Shown one piece after another: positions 7,549 through 16,590 of a stretch of DNA of 38,253 bases (its first letter is position 1; each line of letters starts with the position of its first letter). Where the stretch lies: positions 1 to 38,253 of the forward strand of contig UQCD01000021.1 of the NCBI GenBank assembly GCA_900539455.1. The letters run 5' to 3'. Position numbers and translations under genes: made by a program. The notes under the pieces are model-generated. The model was not told the DNA's origin. It made no database searches and saw only the letters and a program-made list of their open reading frames with translations. The stretch is from an uncultured Eubacteriales bacterium. GTDB lineage: Bacteria; Bacillota; Clostridia; Lachnospirales; Lachnospiraceae.

Positions 7549-10272
7549 CTATTCTTCACTTTCCAGCTTTATTTTTCTTTTCTTGTAATCATATAAGCCA
7601 CAGCAGACAAGTATTATAATACTGCATATTGTAATAAGCCAGCCTGAAACAAAACCTTCAGGTGTGTATTTAAGCTCAACTGTATGCTGTCCTGCTGATA
7701 CAGGCACAGTAAGCATAGCACCCTTTACGGACGAGATTTCTACCTCTTTGCCGTCAACATATGCCTTCCAGCCTTTGTCATAAATAATTGATGTATACAT
7801 AACTCCATCCTCTTTTGCAGTTATGTCACCTTTAATATATGTGTCATCATATTCTGTTACATTTAAGCTTTCATCACCAAGCTTTTCTAATACCTGCTCC
7901 ATTACATCCTTGTGGAAAGCATAAGCATATAACTGTAATGAAGACACATCCGATGAATCGGCTGTTACATTAACTGTAGAGCCTGCTGGTACCTCTCCTA
8001 TATGGACTATCTGTCTATGTTTTAAGCCTGTAGCTGAACCGGATAGATTAAAACCTGTAATGGCATTTTCAGCAGTATAGGAAATATTCTCTACATATGT
8101 GGTGCAGTAAATATATAAATCTACATCCTCTGTTACATCTATAGTTGAGGTTGTTCCAAAGCTTGACGCATCTACCTGTGTAAACATATCTGAAATACCT
8201 GTAGCTGTCTGTGCAAAGGAATTTTGTACAGCAAAAGGATTATTTCCACTCATTTCCCACAGCTTATCAAACTGAGCCGGAAGCATAAAGCCAAGTGAAA
8301 GTGAATTTTTAACCTTGTATAAATAAATACTGTCCTCTGGTCTTTGTGCCACCAATGAATATCTGTCATCAGCATCTACTATACTATCTGATAACACATA
8401 TCTTACATCTAAAAGTGCAGATGTAAATGGTGTATTTCCATAATAAGAGTAAGCATTTGTTGACTTTTCAAAGCCTAAATAGCCTAAATAATCAGTAAAA
8501 TATGCACTGGCTGTTGAAGAGAAAATTGATACGCCGTGGTAATCATTCCAGGCTGCATCGTTCTTTGTTTTTCTATTCAGCTTTTCTACACGATAAAAGT
8601 CTGTATCCTTTATTTCTCCTAGTACACTTGTAATAGCATCATTATCTGCTAAGTAATACGAATATCCAGTTGTGTTATAGGCATCATCCTGTGTGGAACT
8701 AATTGTAGCCTCTGCAATGCAGGTTACTATTAATAGATAGGTTATTACTGCCTTTTGTAAGCTGCCGTTTTTGTAAGCAAGTGCAATCATAAAATATAAG
8801 AATAAGAACAATGCTGAAACATATACTATCTGGAAAGGATATTCATCGCCGGATACATATTTGTTCTCAATATACAGGAACAAAGCTATTGCCCCAGCAA
8901 AACAGCCACCTATTTGTTTTGTAGTAAATTCCTTAAGGTTAATCATTGCCTCGTATGCCATAGTAATCAACAAGAAAATATAAATAAACGACTCTCTTGC
9001 AGGAAGGCTGTTAGGAAAATGTAATCCATGCCATATATAATTTGGAATATTCAGGTTAAAACTGATTAACAACAGGGCTATTAATATAAGCTTTCCGATT
9101 TTTTCTTTTCTATTTACCTTTGTACTTAAACAATATAATGGTACAAGCAGGAACACAGCAACTGTACAATATAGATTTGGCTCATGGGCATTAAATATTG
9201 ACAAATCAATACCCATCATTGAGCGTGAAAGCATATCTAATATTGAAAAGTATCTCTGCAGCATCTCTGGGAAATTCATCTCTCCTGAAGCTGTATAAGA
9301 CAATGCAAAGAATGCCGGCAAAAACATTGCTGCACCTATACCACCAGCTATGAGTGAATATTTTGCAAACAACCATATTCTATTAACAAAGTATCTAAAG
9401 TTCTTTTTAGCTTCTGCTGTAAATAAAATAACTGCAAAATATAATACAGAGAAAATACATATCATAATAGCTATATAATAATTTGAGAAAATAGCTACTC
9501 CTAATGCAATGGTATATGTTAAAAATTTCTTTTCCTTAACCAGTTTTTCAATGCCTAATACTATTATTGGTAAAAGTAATAAGCAGTCTAACCACATAAT
9601 GTTCCAGCTAAAGGCTGCCATATATGAGGAAAGTGCATAAAAAAGTCCTGCAACTACAACCGACAAAGTCTTTTTGTTAAATCTCTTTGAAAGGTAATAT
9701 GCCATTGTAAAGCCACAAAGACCAGTTTTTATTATTATAAGAGCATCTATAAGTAATAAAACATTTCCACCCGGTGCAATTATCCCTATTAAGAAATTAA
9801 TAGGACTTGCTAAATAATAAGCATATATAGCTGAGAAATTAACACCCATTCCTATATTCCAGGAATAGGTCAAGCTGCCACCCTCTGTAATTTTCCTGTA
9901 CAGCTCCTTATAAAAAGGCGCATACTGATGATAACAGTCACTACGCAAATAAATATTATCACCAAAAGGGAATACCTCATTGCCTATAAAGACACAGGTA
10001 AGAATTACAACTGGTACTAAAAATGCTACAATAAGGGCAATATTTTCTTTTATAAAATCAAAGATTTTCTTTCCAATCTGTTTTTTCTTTTTCTCCTCTT
10101 GTACCTCTTTCTCATTTTCCTCCTCTATCTTTTTTTCGATTTCTTTTTCAATTTCCTTTTCAATTTCCAGCTCGATTTCTGTTTTCATTTCCCCCTTGTC
10201 TGTTTCATCCAAATCTTTTTTTATTATTGTTTGTATTTCTTCTGTATTAGATGAGAGCTTTTCGTTACTCAT
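7549..10272 (-). CDS. YfhO family membrane glycosyltransferase-like protein
   Basis: A 907-residue polytopic membrane protein of the YfhO family. The early extracytoplasmic loop with FPFGDNIYLRSDCYHQY and the SWNIGMG motif is typical of the family. About a dozen membrane segments run from residue 78 to about 510, followed by a large soluble domain and a last membrane helix near 880-897. In Bacillus subtilis YfhO works with CsbB to add sugar to lipoteichoic acid on the outer face of the membrane; that role is inferred here from the adjacent GT2 and GtrA genes. The first 65 residues are an unusual cytoplasmic tail of alternating Glu, Lys and Ile. The ATG has GGAGG ten bases upstream. Confidence 0.88.
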   Translation of the reverse strand: MSNEKLSSNTEEIQTIIKKDLDETDKGEMKTEIELEIEKEIEKEIEKKIEEENEKEVQEEKKKKQIGKKIFDFIKENIALIVAFLVPVVILTCVFIGNEVFPFGDNIYLRSDCYHQYAPFYKELYRKITEGGSLTYSWNIGMGVNFSAIYAYYLASPINFLIGIIAPGGNVLLLIDALIIIKTGLCGFTMAYYLSKRFNKKTLSVVVAGLFYALSSYMAAFSWNIMWLDCLLLLPIIVLGIEKLVKEKKFLTYTIALGVAIFSNYYIAIMICIFSVLYFAVILFTAEAKKNFRYFVNRIWLFAKYSLIAGGIGAAMFLPAFFALSYTASGEMNFPEMLQRYFSILDMLSRSMMGIDLSIFNAHEPNLYCTVAVFLLVPLYCLSTKVNRKEKIGKLILIALLLISFNLNIPNYIWHGLHFPNSLPARESFIYIFLLITMAYEAMINLKEFTTKQIGGCFAGAIALFLYIENKYVSGDEYPFQIVYVSALFLFLYFMIALAYKNGSLQKAVITYLLIVTCIAEATISSTQDDAYNTTGYSYYLADNDAITSVLGEIKDTDFYRVEKLNRKTKNDAAWNDYHGVSIFSSTASAYFTDYLGYLGFEKSTNAYSYYGNTPFTSALLDVRYVLSDSIVDADDRYSLVAQRPEDSIYLYKVKNSLSLGFMLPAQFDKLWEMSGNNPFAVQNSFAQTATGISDMFTQVDASSFGTTSTIDVTEDVDLYIYCTTYVENISYTAENAITGFNLSGSATGLKHRQIVHIGEVPAGSTVNVTADSSDVSSLQLYAYAFHKDVMEQVLEKLGDESLNVTEYDDTYIKGDITAKEDGVMYTSIIYDKGWKAYVDGKEVEISSVKGAMLTVPVSAGQHTVELKYTPEGFVSGWLITICSIIILVCCGLYDYKKRKIKLESEE

Positions 10273-10277
10273 TCCTG

Positions 10278-10697
10278 CTATTCCTCCTGTTTTTTAAATA
10301 TAAATAATTTACTAAATATATAATTCAATATAACTACCACTACAGATATAATTGCCTTTGCCAAAAGCATATTCATTTTTATGGCTTTTGCCAATACTAA
10401 AAAGCCATCTGTTATAACCAGTGACAAAACTCTGGCTAAAGCAAAGGATACTATCTCTTTTATAATTTCTTTTTTATCTGTACTTTTATTTTCAAAAACT
10501 ATCAGCTTGTTGGTAATAAATGCTACCATTACTGCTAATACCCAGGCTATAGTATTAGCCACTACCTCGTTTGCACCTATTACATAATAAAGAAGTGAAA
10601 AGGCAGCAAAATCAACTGCTGTAGTAATCACTCCGAATATTATATACAATATAGTTTCTTTATTGCAAACTTTACCTATGATTTGTTTTATTTTCAT
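10278..10697 (-). CDS. GtrA-like flippase
   Basis: This small 139-residue protein has four predicted membrane helices and belongs to the GtrA/GtcA family. The family is thought to flip undecaprenyl-phosphate-linked sugars across the cytoplasmic membrane. Typical features are FGVITTAVDFAAFSLLYY near the start and NYIFSKLFIFK near the end. Its ATG overlaps the TGA of the glycosyltransferase gene, and the yfhO-like gene follows five bases downstream, so the three are tightly coupled in one operon. Confidence 0.92.
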   Translation of the reverse strand: MKIKQIIGKVCNKETILYIIFGVITTAVDFAAFSLLYYVIGANEVVANTIAWVLAVMVAFITNKLIVFENKSTDKKEIIKEIVSFALARVLSLVITDGFLVLAKAIKMNMLLAKAIISVVVVILNYIFSKLFIFKKQEE

Positions 10698-11671
10698 TTA
10701 TCTATACCGTCCGTCTTATCTTCTTCATATTTAAGTTTACTAAGCTTTATATTGGTATTTTTCATAACAAATATTGGCCGGTTTTTTACTTCCATATAAA
10801 TATGGGCAATATATTCACCCAGAATACCTATGGATATTTCCATAATTCCCCCTAAAAACAATACTGCTGATAAGGTAGTGACATAGCCTGGTACATCTAT
10901 TCCGAATATCATAGTTTTAATAAGTGTAATAATAATATAGACAAAGGCTACTATGGAAATAAAAAAGCCCATAGCTGTAACCATTCTAAGAGGTGCTACT
11001 GAAAATGATGTAATACCATCTACAGCATACTTAAACAATCCCCAGAAGCTCCATTTTGTAGTTCCTACCACTCTCTCTACATTTTCATATGGCAGCCATT
11101 TTGTATCAAAGCCTACCCATGCAAAAATCCCCTTTGAAAAACGCTGTCTTTCAGATAAGCTTAATATAGCCTGTACCATTTGTCTGGTCATAATTCTGAA
11201 GTCAACAGCTCCTTGAACCAAGTCTACATCTGTCATTTTATTATTAAGTCTGTAAAAAGCTCTTGAAAAGGCACTTCTAATTTTTGCCTCGCCCTTTCTG
11301 GAAACTCTTCGGGCTGCAACACAATCATATCCCTCCTCAATACCCTTAATCATATCTGGTATCAATGCCGGTGGGTGCTGCAAATCTGCATCCATAATAA
11401 TTACATAGTCAGCACCGGAATATGTAAGCCCTGCATACATTCCAGCCTCCTTACCGAAATTTTTGGCAAAGGATATATATTTAATTTCCTGATGTTCTTC
11501 TGCAAGCTCTTTTAGTATTAAAAATGTTTTGTCCCTGCTTCCATCATCTACAAAAATATAGCTAAAGTCATATCCTGAAATCTGTTTTACAATTTTACTG
11601 GTTTCCTCATAAAACATTTTCAGAACATCCTCTTCATTATAACAAGGCACTATTATCTCTACTGTTTTCAT
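10694..11671 (-). CDS. GT2 glycosyltransferase (CsbB/GtrB-like)
   Basis: A family 2 glycosyltransferase that should transfer a sugar from a nucleotide donor to undecaprenyl phosphate on the inner membrane face. From the start MKTVEIIVPCYNEED (325 residues) it shows the GT-A fold, DDGSRDKT, the metal-binding DADLQHPP, and two C-terminal membrane helices. I prefer the ATG at 11671, four bases behind the preceding stop, because family members begin this way; the frame is open 13 codons further up, inside the lipoprotein gene. With GtrA and YfhO it completes a three-part lipid-linked sugar pathway. The sugar is unknown. Confidence 0.92.
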   Translation of the reverse strand: MKTVEIIVPCYNEEDVLKMFYEETSKIVKQISGYDFSYIFVDDGSRDKTFLILKELAEEHQEIKYISFAKNFGKEAGMYAGLTYSGADYVIIMDADLQHPPALIPDMIKGIEEGYDCVAARRVSRKGEAKIRSAFSRAFYRLNNKMTDVDLVQGAVDFRIMTRQMVQAILSLSERQRFSKGIFAWVGFDTKWLPYENVERVVGTTKWSFWGLFKYAVDGITSFSVAPLRMVTAMGFFISIVAFVYIIITLIKTMIFGIDVPGYVTTLSAVLFLGGIMEISIGILGEYIAHIYMEVKNRPIFVMKNTNIKLSKLKYEEDKTDGIDK

Positions 11672-11675
11672 AATT

Positions 11676-12725
11676 TTACTGTTCCTCAAAATATTTTGCA
11701 TATATCTCATACAATTTACTATTATTAAATACTATTGAATTAATGTCAATATCATCATAGCTCTTATTGTATTCAAAGGTCTGCTTCTGTATATATGGCT
11801 CATACATATCTGTAAAGGCTTTATTTTTATATTTCTTCAGAAGCTCCCTTTTATTTTCCTCTGTCTTTAATTCCTCATAATTGCTTATGCACTTAATAAT
11901 GTAAAAGCCCTTTTCTCCCTCTACTACTCCACTTACCTGCCCATTTTCCAATAAAAATGCCTGCTTTTCAAAATTTTCGTCCATTTCGCCTCTGCCAAAT
12001 TCATATTCATAGATTGTATCATCTGAATATTCCTTTGAAATTAAAGAAAAATCGCCACCATTAGTTATTTTATTATATGCCTCATCTATTTTAGCTCTGG
12101 CAGCCTTTAAGCCGTCCTTATCTAATTTATGTTCTACATTATTTTCATCACAATAATAATTTCTAACATAACAATACTGTACCTTTATAACTCTGGCTTC
12201 CTCGTCTGAAATTTCCACATCTATGCTGCTCGTAGTAAGCTCATATAATCTTTCAGACAAAGTAAAATATTCATATAATGTATTTATATCCTCCTTTGTA
12301 ATGCCTAAGGAGTCTATCTCCTCCTTTGTAAGACTTTCGTAGAACTCCTTACCAGCCGTCTGTATCTTTTCTTTTTCAGAGGTGGTTAATGCAATATTTT
12401 TTTCAACTGCAAGCATACTAATAGTTTTAAGCTCTGAAAGCTGGTTAATTACCGTATCCTTAAGTCTTTTTTCCAAGGTTTCGCCATCTACTGTTGTTTT
12501 CCATATGTCATCCTTCATACCTTCCGAATAGCTGTTTTTTTCCACAGCTAAAATAAGCTTTCCTAATGACATAGGCACAACCTGTCCAGATACCTTAATA
12601 AGCTCATTTTTGTTTAAGCCTGTTGTAAGGTAAACTTTGCCCTTACAGCCTGCTAACCCTAAGCTTGCTGCTAAAATTGCGATAATTAAAACTAAACTAA
12701 TATTTATTTTTTTCAATCTTTTCAT
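11676..12725 (-). CDS. Parvulin-type peptidyl-prolyl isomerase lipoprotein
   Basis: A 349-residue exported foldase of the PrsA/SurA type. A lipoprotein signal peptide ends in the lipobox LAGC (C27), so the protein is anchored on the outer face of the membrane. A SurA-like helical N-terminal region is followed by a PpiC rotamase domain (about residues 195-290), with the family pattern GGDFSLISKEYSDD, then GRGEMDENFEKQAF and GEKGFYIIK. It probably helps exported proteins fold. It starts four bases behind the small acidic gene and ends just before the glycosyltransferase start. Its own ribosome site is weak, suggesting translational coupling. Confidence 0.88.
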   Translation of the reverse strand: MKRLKKINISLVLIIAILAASLGLAGCKGKVYLTTGLNKNELIKVSGQVVPMSLGKLILAVEKNSYSEGMKDDIWKTTVDGETLEKRLKDTVINQLSELKTISMLAVEKNIALTTSEKEKIQTAGKEFYESLTKEEIDSLGITKEDINTLYEYFTLSERLYELTTSSIDVEISDEEARVIKVQYCYVRNYYCDENNVEHKLDKDGLKAARAKIDEAYNKITNGGDFSLISKEYSDDTIYEYEFGRGEMDENFEKQAFLLENGQVSGVVEGEKGFYIIKCISNYEELKTEENKRELLKKYKNKAFTDMYEPYIQKQTFEYNKSYDDIDINSIVFNNSKLYEIYAKYFEEQ

Positions 12726-12729
12726 AACC

Positions 12730-12993
12730 TTATGCTTCTACTAATAAAATTCTATCGTCTGGCATTTTAAACACTTCTAAGGACTCTAAAATTTCCTGAT
12801 CTGTTAACTCCATCATATCTACACCCTCTTCCTTCCAATATGCTTTCAGCTCCTTTAAATCCTCGAATACCATTGCCATACAATCCTCTAAAAACTCCAT
12901 TGCTTCATCAATGTTTTCCGCAACTGGCATATCATATAATCTATTCTGGTTATCTAAAAAAAATTGTGCTGCTTCTTTAGTTATTTGCTGCAT
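12730..12993 (-). CDS. Small acidic protein, unknown function
   Basis: An 87-residue acidic protein predicted to be mostly helical, with no signal peptide, membrane segment or cysteine pair. A region near residues 27-45 (EAMEFLEDCMAMVFEDLKEL) is amphipathic and could mediate dimer or partner contacts. The ATG has GAGG six bases upstream, so it is likely translated. It sits between the trp operon and the parvulin lipoprotein and is probably cotranscribed with the latter. I do not recognise the family. It is directly preceded by a fragment of a HAD phosphatase gene, so it may once have followed a complete phosphatase gene. Confidence 0.7.
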   Translation of the reverse strand: MQQITKEAAQFFLDNQNRLYDMPVAENIDEAMEFLEDCMAMVFEDLKELKAYWKEEGVDMMELTDQEILESLEVFKMPDDRILLVEA

Positions 12994-13011
12994 ACTTTTC
13001 CTCTTTCTATC

Positions 13012-13071
13012 CTAATTCAAGCATTTTCCAGACATCATTCCATCTAAATCACTTGCAATTAATTTTACCAT
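13012..13071 (-). pseudogene. Relic of a Cof-type HAD phosphatase (N-terminus only)
   Basis: A 19-codon open frame with a good ribosome site (AAAAGGA, five bases before ATG) encodes MVKLIASDLDG followed by MMSGKCLN and a stop. The first eleven residues are the classical start of Cof-type HAD-IIB phosphatases, including motif I DxD. The catalytic core and cap are missing, so this looks like the 5' stub left after a deletion. It lies between trpA and the small acidic gene. A functional short peptide cannot be excluded, but the HAD match is specific. Confidence 0.6.
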
Positions 13072-13108
13072 GTATGTCCTTTTCTTGCCTTTAAGGAAGG
13101 GGCTTTTA

Positions 13109-13897
13109 CTAAAATTCTTCCTTGAAGGTTCTAATATATTCCTTTATTTTCTCCAAATCATAATTATTATTCTCCATATACCTAATAAAATATGAGCCAA
13201 CTATAGCTCCGTCTATAATGCTTTTGTATTGCTCTACATCACTAGCTGTTCTAATTCCAAAGCCCATCATAATAGGTATTTTAGAGATAGCCTTAACCTC
13301 ACTTAAATACTTTTCAACATGATTGTAGAAGGCCTTGTCCTGTCCTGTAACGCCCATTGATGACACACAATATACATATCCCTTTGCATTTTCCAATATC
13401 ATTGGTATTCTGCCCTTTGATACAGGTGATACAAGCTGTAATAAATAAGGTGCTCCCTCTACCTTTTGTAAAGCCTCAACCAGAGGGCCCTGCTCCTCGT
13501 ATGGAAGGTCTGGGACAATAAGTCCGTCAACACCTACATTTTGACACTTTTTTGCAAAATTATCAAGTCCATAATGAAGAATTGTGTTGTAATACATCAT
13601 AAATACTAATGGAACCTCACAGGTCTTTCTTAATTTTTCCACCATATCAAAGACCTTTTCTAAGGTAACTCCATTTAAAATAGCCTTATATGAAGCATTC
13701 TGAATAACTGGGCCATCGGCTACAGGGTCAGAAAAAGGCACTCCTAACTCGATTATATCAATACCAGCCTCGTCCTGTGCCTTAATTATCTCAATACACT
13801 TATCCATATCTGGAAGTCCCGCTGTCATATATGTTGTAAATGCTTTTTTACCTTTGCTTTTTAAAAGGTTAAGTCTTTTATCTATTCTATTTTCCAT
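13109..13897 (-). CDS. trpA: Tryptophan synthase alpha subunit
   Basis: TrpA splits indole-3-glycerol phosphate into indole and glyceraldehyde 3-phosphate and passes indole through a tunnel to TrpB. The 262-residue TIM barrel carries the catalytic E50 and D61 in IELGVPFSDPVADGP. The phosphate-binding GFGIRTASD and GAIVGSYF segments lie near the C-terminus. It is the last trp gene, 75 bases behind trpB. No strong terminator follows: only a weak hairpin without a T tract is seen near 13085-13105, so transcription may continue into the genes to the left. Confidence 0.97.
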   Translation of the reverse strand: MENRIDKRLNLLKSKGKKAFTTYMTAGLPDMDKCIEIIKAQDEAGIDIIELGVPFSDPVADGPVIQNASYKAILNGVTLEKVFDMVEKLRKTCEVPLVFMMYYNTILHYGLDNFAKKCQNVGVDGLIVPDLPYEEQGPLVEALQKVEGAPYLLQLVSPVSKGRIPMILENAKGYVYCVSSMGVTGQDKAFYNHVEKYLSEVKAISKIPIMMGFGIRTASDVEQYKSIIDGAIVGSYFIRYMENNNYDLEKIKEYIRTFKEEF

Positions 13898-13972
13898 AAT
13901 ATATCCTCTTTCTATATATTTTCAATTTTAAGCTAATTGCCTATTTGTATCCTATAAAACATTTTCAGGCTC

Positions 13973-15154
13973 TTATTTATTCATATCCTCGCCATTAAGG
14001 TAAGCTGCTACTGTATGTACATCCTTATCACCTCTACCTGATAGGCACATTATAATAATATCGTCCTTTGACATTGTTTTTGTCATTTTAAATACATGTG
14101 CCAAAGCATGTGCACTTTCAATAGCAGGAATAATACCCTCCAGCTTACATAATTCTAACAATGCGTCCATACATTCCTTATCTGTAATAGATACATATTC
14201 TACTCTTCCTGTATCTCTAAGGTATGCGTGCTCTGGTCCAACGCCCGGATAATCAAGTCCTGCTGATATTGAATGGGCAATCTTTACATTTCCTGCATCG
14301 TCCTGTAATAAGTATGAACACATTCCGTGAAGAACTCCCGGCTTACCTTCTGCCATTGCAGATGCGTGCTTTCCGGTTTCAATGCCAAGTCCTGCTGCTT
14401 CAACACCAACCAGCTTTACATCCTTGTCATTTAGAAATTCTGCAAACATACCTATTGAATTTGAGCCACCACCACAGCAGGCTACAACTGCATTTGGAAG
14501 TCTGCCTTCTTTTTCAAGAATTTGTCTTCTGGCTTCCTTACTAATAATTGACTGGAAGTTTTTAACCATTGCCGGATATGGGTGTGGACCTACTGCTGAG
14601 CCAATTATGTAGAAGGTGTCCTCTGCTTCCTTTGCCCATGTTCTAATTGCCTCATTAGTTGCATCCTTTAAGGTTCTGCTGCCTGTTGTTACACTTACCA
14701 CCTTAGCACCCAGCATTTCCATTCTAAATACATTAAGGGACTGTCTTTTTATGTCCTCTTCTCCCATATATACTGTACATTCCATACCGAATAATGCTGC
14801 TCCTGTAGCTGTAGCAACACCATGCTGGCCTGCACCTGTTTCAGCTATAACCTTTGTTTTTCCCATTCTCTTAGCCAATAATATCTGGCCAATTACATTA
14901 TTAATTTTGTGTGCTCCTGTATGATTTAAATCTTCTCTTTTAAGATAAATCTTTGTACCATATTTTTCACTCAATCTTTCTGCAAAATAAAGTGGATTTT
15001 CTCTACCAACATAATCTCTCATATAGTAGTTGTAATCCTTCCAGAAATTTTCGTCTGTAATAGCTTCATTGTATGCTTTTTCAAGCTCGCTTAATGTGTT
15101 CATTAATGATTCTGAAACAAACTGTCCACCAAATTGTCCATAATATTTTTCCAT
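13973..15154 (-). CDS. trpB: Tryptophan synthase beta subunit
   Basis: TrpB joins indole and serine to make tryptophan using pyridoxal phosphate. The 393 residues match the standard TrpB1 length. The cofactor lysine is K83 in HTGAHKINN and the phosphate loop is GGGSNS. The start ATG has AGGAG inside the last codons of trpF, and the two genes are only two bases apart, which implies tight coupling. It pairs with TrpA, the next gene. The cofactor can be supplied by PdxST, encoded elsewhere in this window. Confidence 0.97.
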   Translation of the reverse strand: MEKYYGQFGGQFVSESLMNTLSELEKAYNEAITDENFWKDYNYYMRDYVGRENPLYFAERLSEKYGTKIYLKREDLNHTGAHKINNVIGQILLAKRMGKTKVIAETGAGQHGVATATGAALFGMECTVYMGEEDIKRQSLNVFRMEMLGAKVVSVTTGSRTLKDATNEAIRTWAKEAEDTFYIIGSAVGPHPYPAMVKNFQSIISKEARRQILEKEGRLPNAVVACCGGGSNSIGMFAEFLNDKDVKLVGVEAAGLGIETGKHASAMAEGKPGVLHGMCSYLLQDDAGNVKIAHSISAGLDYPGVGPEHAYLRDTGRVEYVSITDKECMDALLELCKLEGIIPAIESAHALAHVFKMTKTMSKDDIIIMCLSGRGDKDVHTVAAYLNGEDMNK

Positions 15155-15156
15155 GA

Positions 15157-15771
15157 TTATCTCCTAACTTCTTTTACAAATTCTTCTATTTTTTTAACAT
15201 CTTTTCCTACTATTTCCTTATTGTCAGATTCCACTCCACTGCTGCAGTCCACTATATCTGGATTTACCTTGAAAATTCCCTCTCTTATATTAGACTTATT
15301 TAGTCCACCCGCCAATATAAATTTCTTGTTTTTTCTATCAAATCCCTTAATTTTATTCCAATCAAACACTTCTCCATTGCCGGGAATTTTTGCATCTGCT
15401 AAAACTCCAATTATTTTTTCGCTATCCTCTACATTAATATCTGCATCCTCTCCAATATTAATTGCCCTAAATATTGGAAGCCTTGTTTCTTCTAATACCT
15501 GTGGCAGTAAATCCTTGTGTACCTGTAAAATATCAAAGCCTAACTGTTCTATCTGCTTTATCTGTTTTAAGGTAGGGGAAACTGTTACTGCAACAGTTTT
15601 AATATTACCCTGCTTTTCCTTTATGTATTTTAATAATCCTTCTGCTTCCTCTAAAGAATTGTTTCTTTTGCTTTTAGGATAATTTATTACAAAGCCAGCA
15701 TATTCTACCTTTTGCTCTATCAGCTTGTCTATTTCGTACTCCTTTGTAATTCCACAAATCTTAATTTCCAT
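15157..15771 (-). CDS. trpF: Phosphoribosylanthranilate isomerase
   Basis: TrpF converts phosphoribosylanthranilate to its 1-deoxyribulose form (an Amadori rearrangement), the third step of the branch. The 204-residue barrel begins with KICGITKE, whose Cys is the usual general base. It ends with the family motif DIVDCSSGVES, which holds the catalytic Asp. It overlaps the end of trpC by 11 bases and is separated from trpB by two. Its substrate is made by TrpD, whose gene is absent from this operon. Confidence 0.96.
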   Translation of the reverse strand: MEIKICGITKEYEIDKLIEQKVEYAGFVINYPKSKRNNSLEEAEGLLKYIKEKQGNIKTVAVTVSPTLKQIKQIEQLGFDILQVHKDLLPQVLEETRLPIFRAINIGEDADINVEDSEKIIGVLADAKIPGNGEVFDWNKIKGFDRKNKKFILAGGLNKSNIREGIFKVNPDIVDCSSGVESDNKEIVGKDVKKIEEFVKEVRR

Positions 15772-16573
15772 TAAGGATTCCTTTCCACCTTTTTGCTACC
15801 TCGTATGGCTTTTCTGACTCCATAAAGGCTCTGCCTATAAGCAGTGCATCTACCTTACATTCCTTCAAAAAGACTATATCCTCATCATTTGTAACACCAC
15901 TTTCAGATACAAATACTGGTCTTTTGCTATATCCGTGAAGCTTATATCTTTTCTCTAAATAGCTTGATAATCTTTTTGTGTTTTCCAGGTCAATAGTGAA
16001 ATTTTTCAAATTTCTATTATTAACACCTATTATTTTTGCATTTAAGTTTAATGCTCTATCCATTTCTGTTTCGTCGTGTACCTCTAACAAAACATCCATT
16101 CCCAAGGAATATGCCAGCTGATATAAAGCTCTCATTTTCGTATCGTCTAATATTGCTGCAATAAGTAATATACAATCAGCACCGATTACCTTTGCCTCAT
16201 ATACCTGATATTCTTCAATAATAAAATCTTTTCTTATAATAGGAAGATTTGAAATACTTCTGACCTTTTTTAAATACTCTGCACTACCATTAAAATGATC
16301 CTCCTCTGTAAGAACGCTTATAGCATCAACAGACTTATTATATTGGTCAATTCTATCCAGCAAATCAATTTTTCCGTCAATTACGCCCATGCTAGGAGAA
16401 GCCTTTTTAAACTCTCCAATAATAGATAAGCCTTCCTTCGCCAAAGCCTCATAAAAGCTAATAGATTTTCTGTCACATTGATCTGCCAGTTTTTTCATAT
16501 CCCCGGCACTTATTTTTTGCTTATGCTCTAAAAGTCTGCCTCTTTTATCTGCAACAATATCATCTAAAATCAT
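15761..16573 (-). CDS. trpC: Indole-3-glycerol phosphate synthase
   Basis: TrpC closes the indole ring with loss of carbon dioxide and water. The 270-residue barrel shows the GEFKKASPSMG loop with the catalytic lysine, the RKDFIIEEYQ strand, GVNNRNL and SESGV. It is a stand-alone enzyme, not fused to TrpF as in enterobacteria. It starts 17 bases after the trpG stop, at the point where trpD lies in many Firmicutes operons, and overlaps trpF by 11 bases. Confidence 0.97.
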   Translation of the reverse strand: MILDDIVADKRGRLLEHKQKISAGDMKKLADQCDRKSISFYEALAKEGLSIIGEFKKASPSMGVIDGKIDLLDRIDQYNKSVDAISVLTEEDHFNGSAEYLKKVRSISNLPIIRKDFIIEEYQVYEAKVIGADCILLIAAILDDTKMRALYQLAYSLGMDVLLEVHDETEMDRALNLNAKIIGVNNRNLKNFTIDLENTKRLSSYLEKRYKLHGYSKRPVFVSESGVTNDEDIVFLKECKVDALLIGRAFMESEKPYEVAKRWKGILNGN

Positions 16574-16590
16574 ACACCTTTTCCTTTCAA

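Noticed and set aside
7395..7619. Plus-strand open frame of 74 codons behind tRNA-Trp
   Set aside because: It runs through the tRNA terminator, the long hairpin and the end of the YfhO gene, has no ribosome site and no protein-like composition.
15134..15682. Plus-strand open frame of 182 codons
   Set aside because: It lies opposite trpF, a clear gene, and is rich in Ser, Leu and Phe, as expected of an antisense shadow in AT-rich DNA. No start signals.
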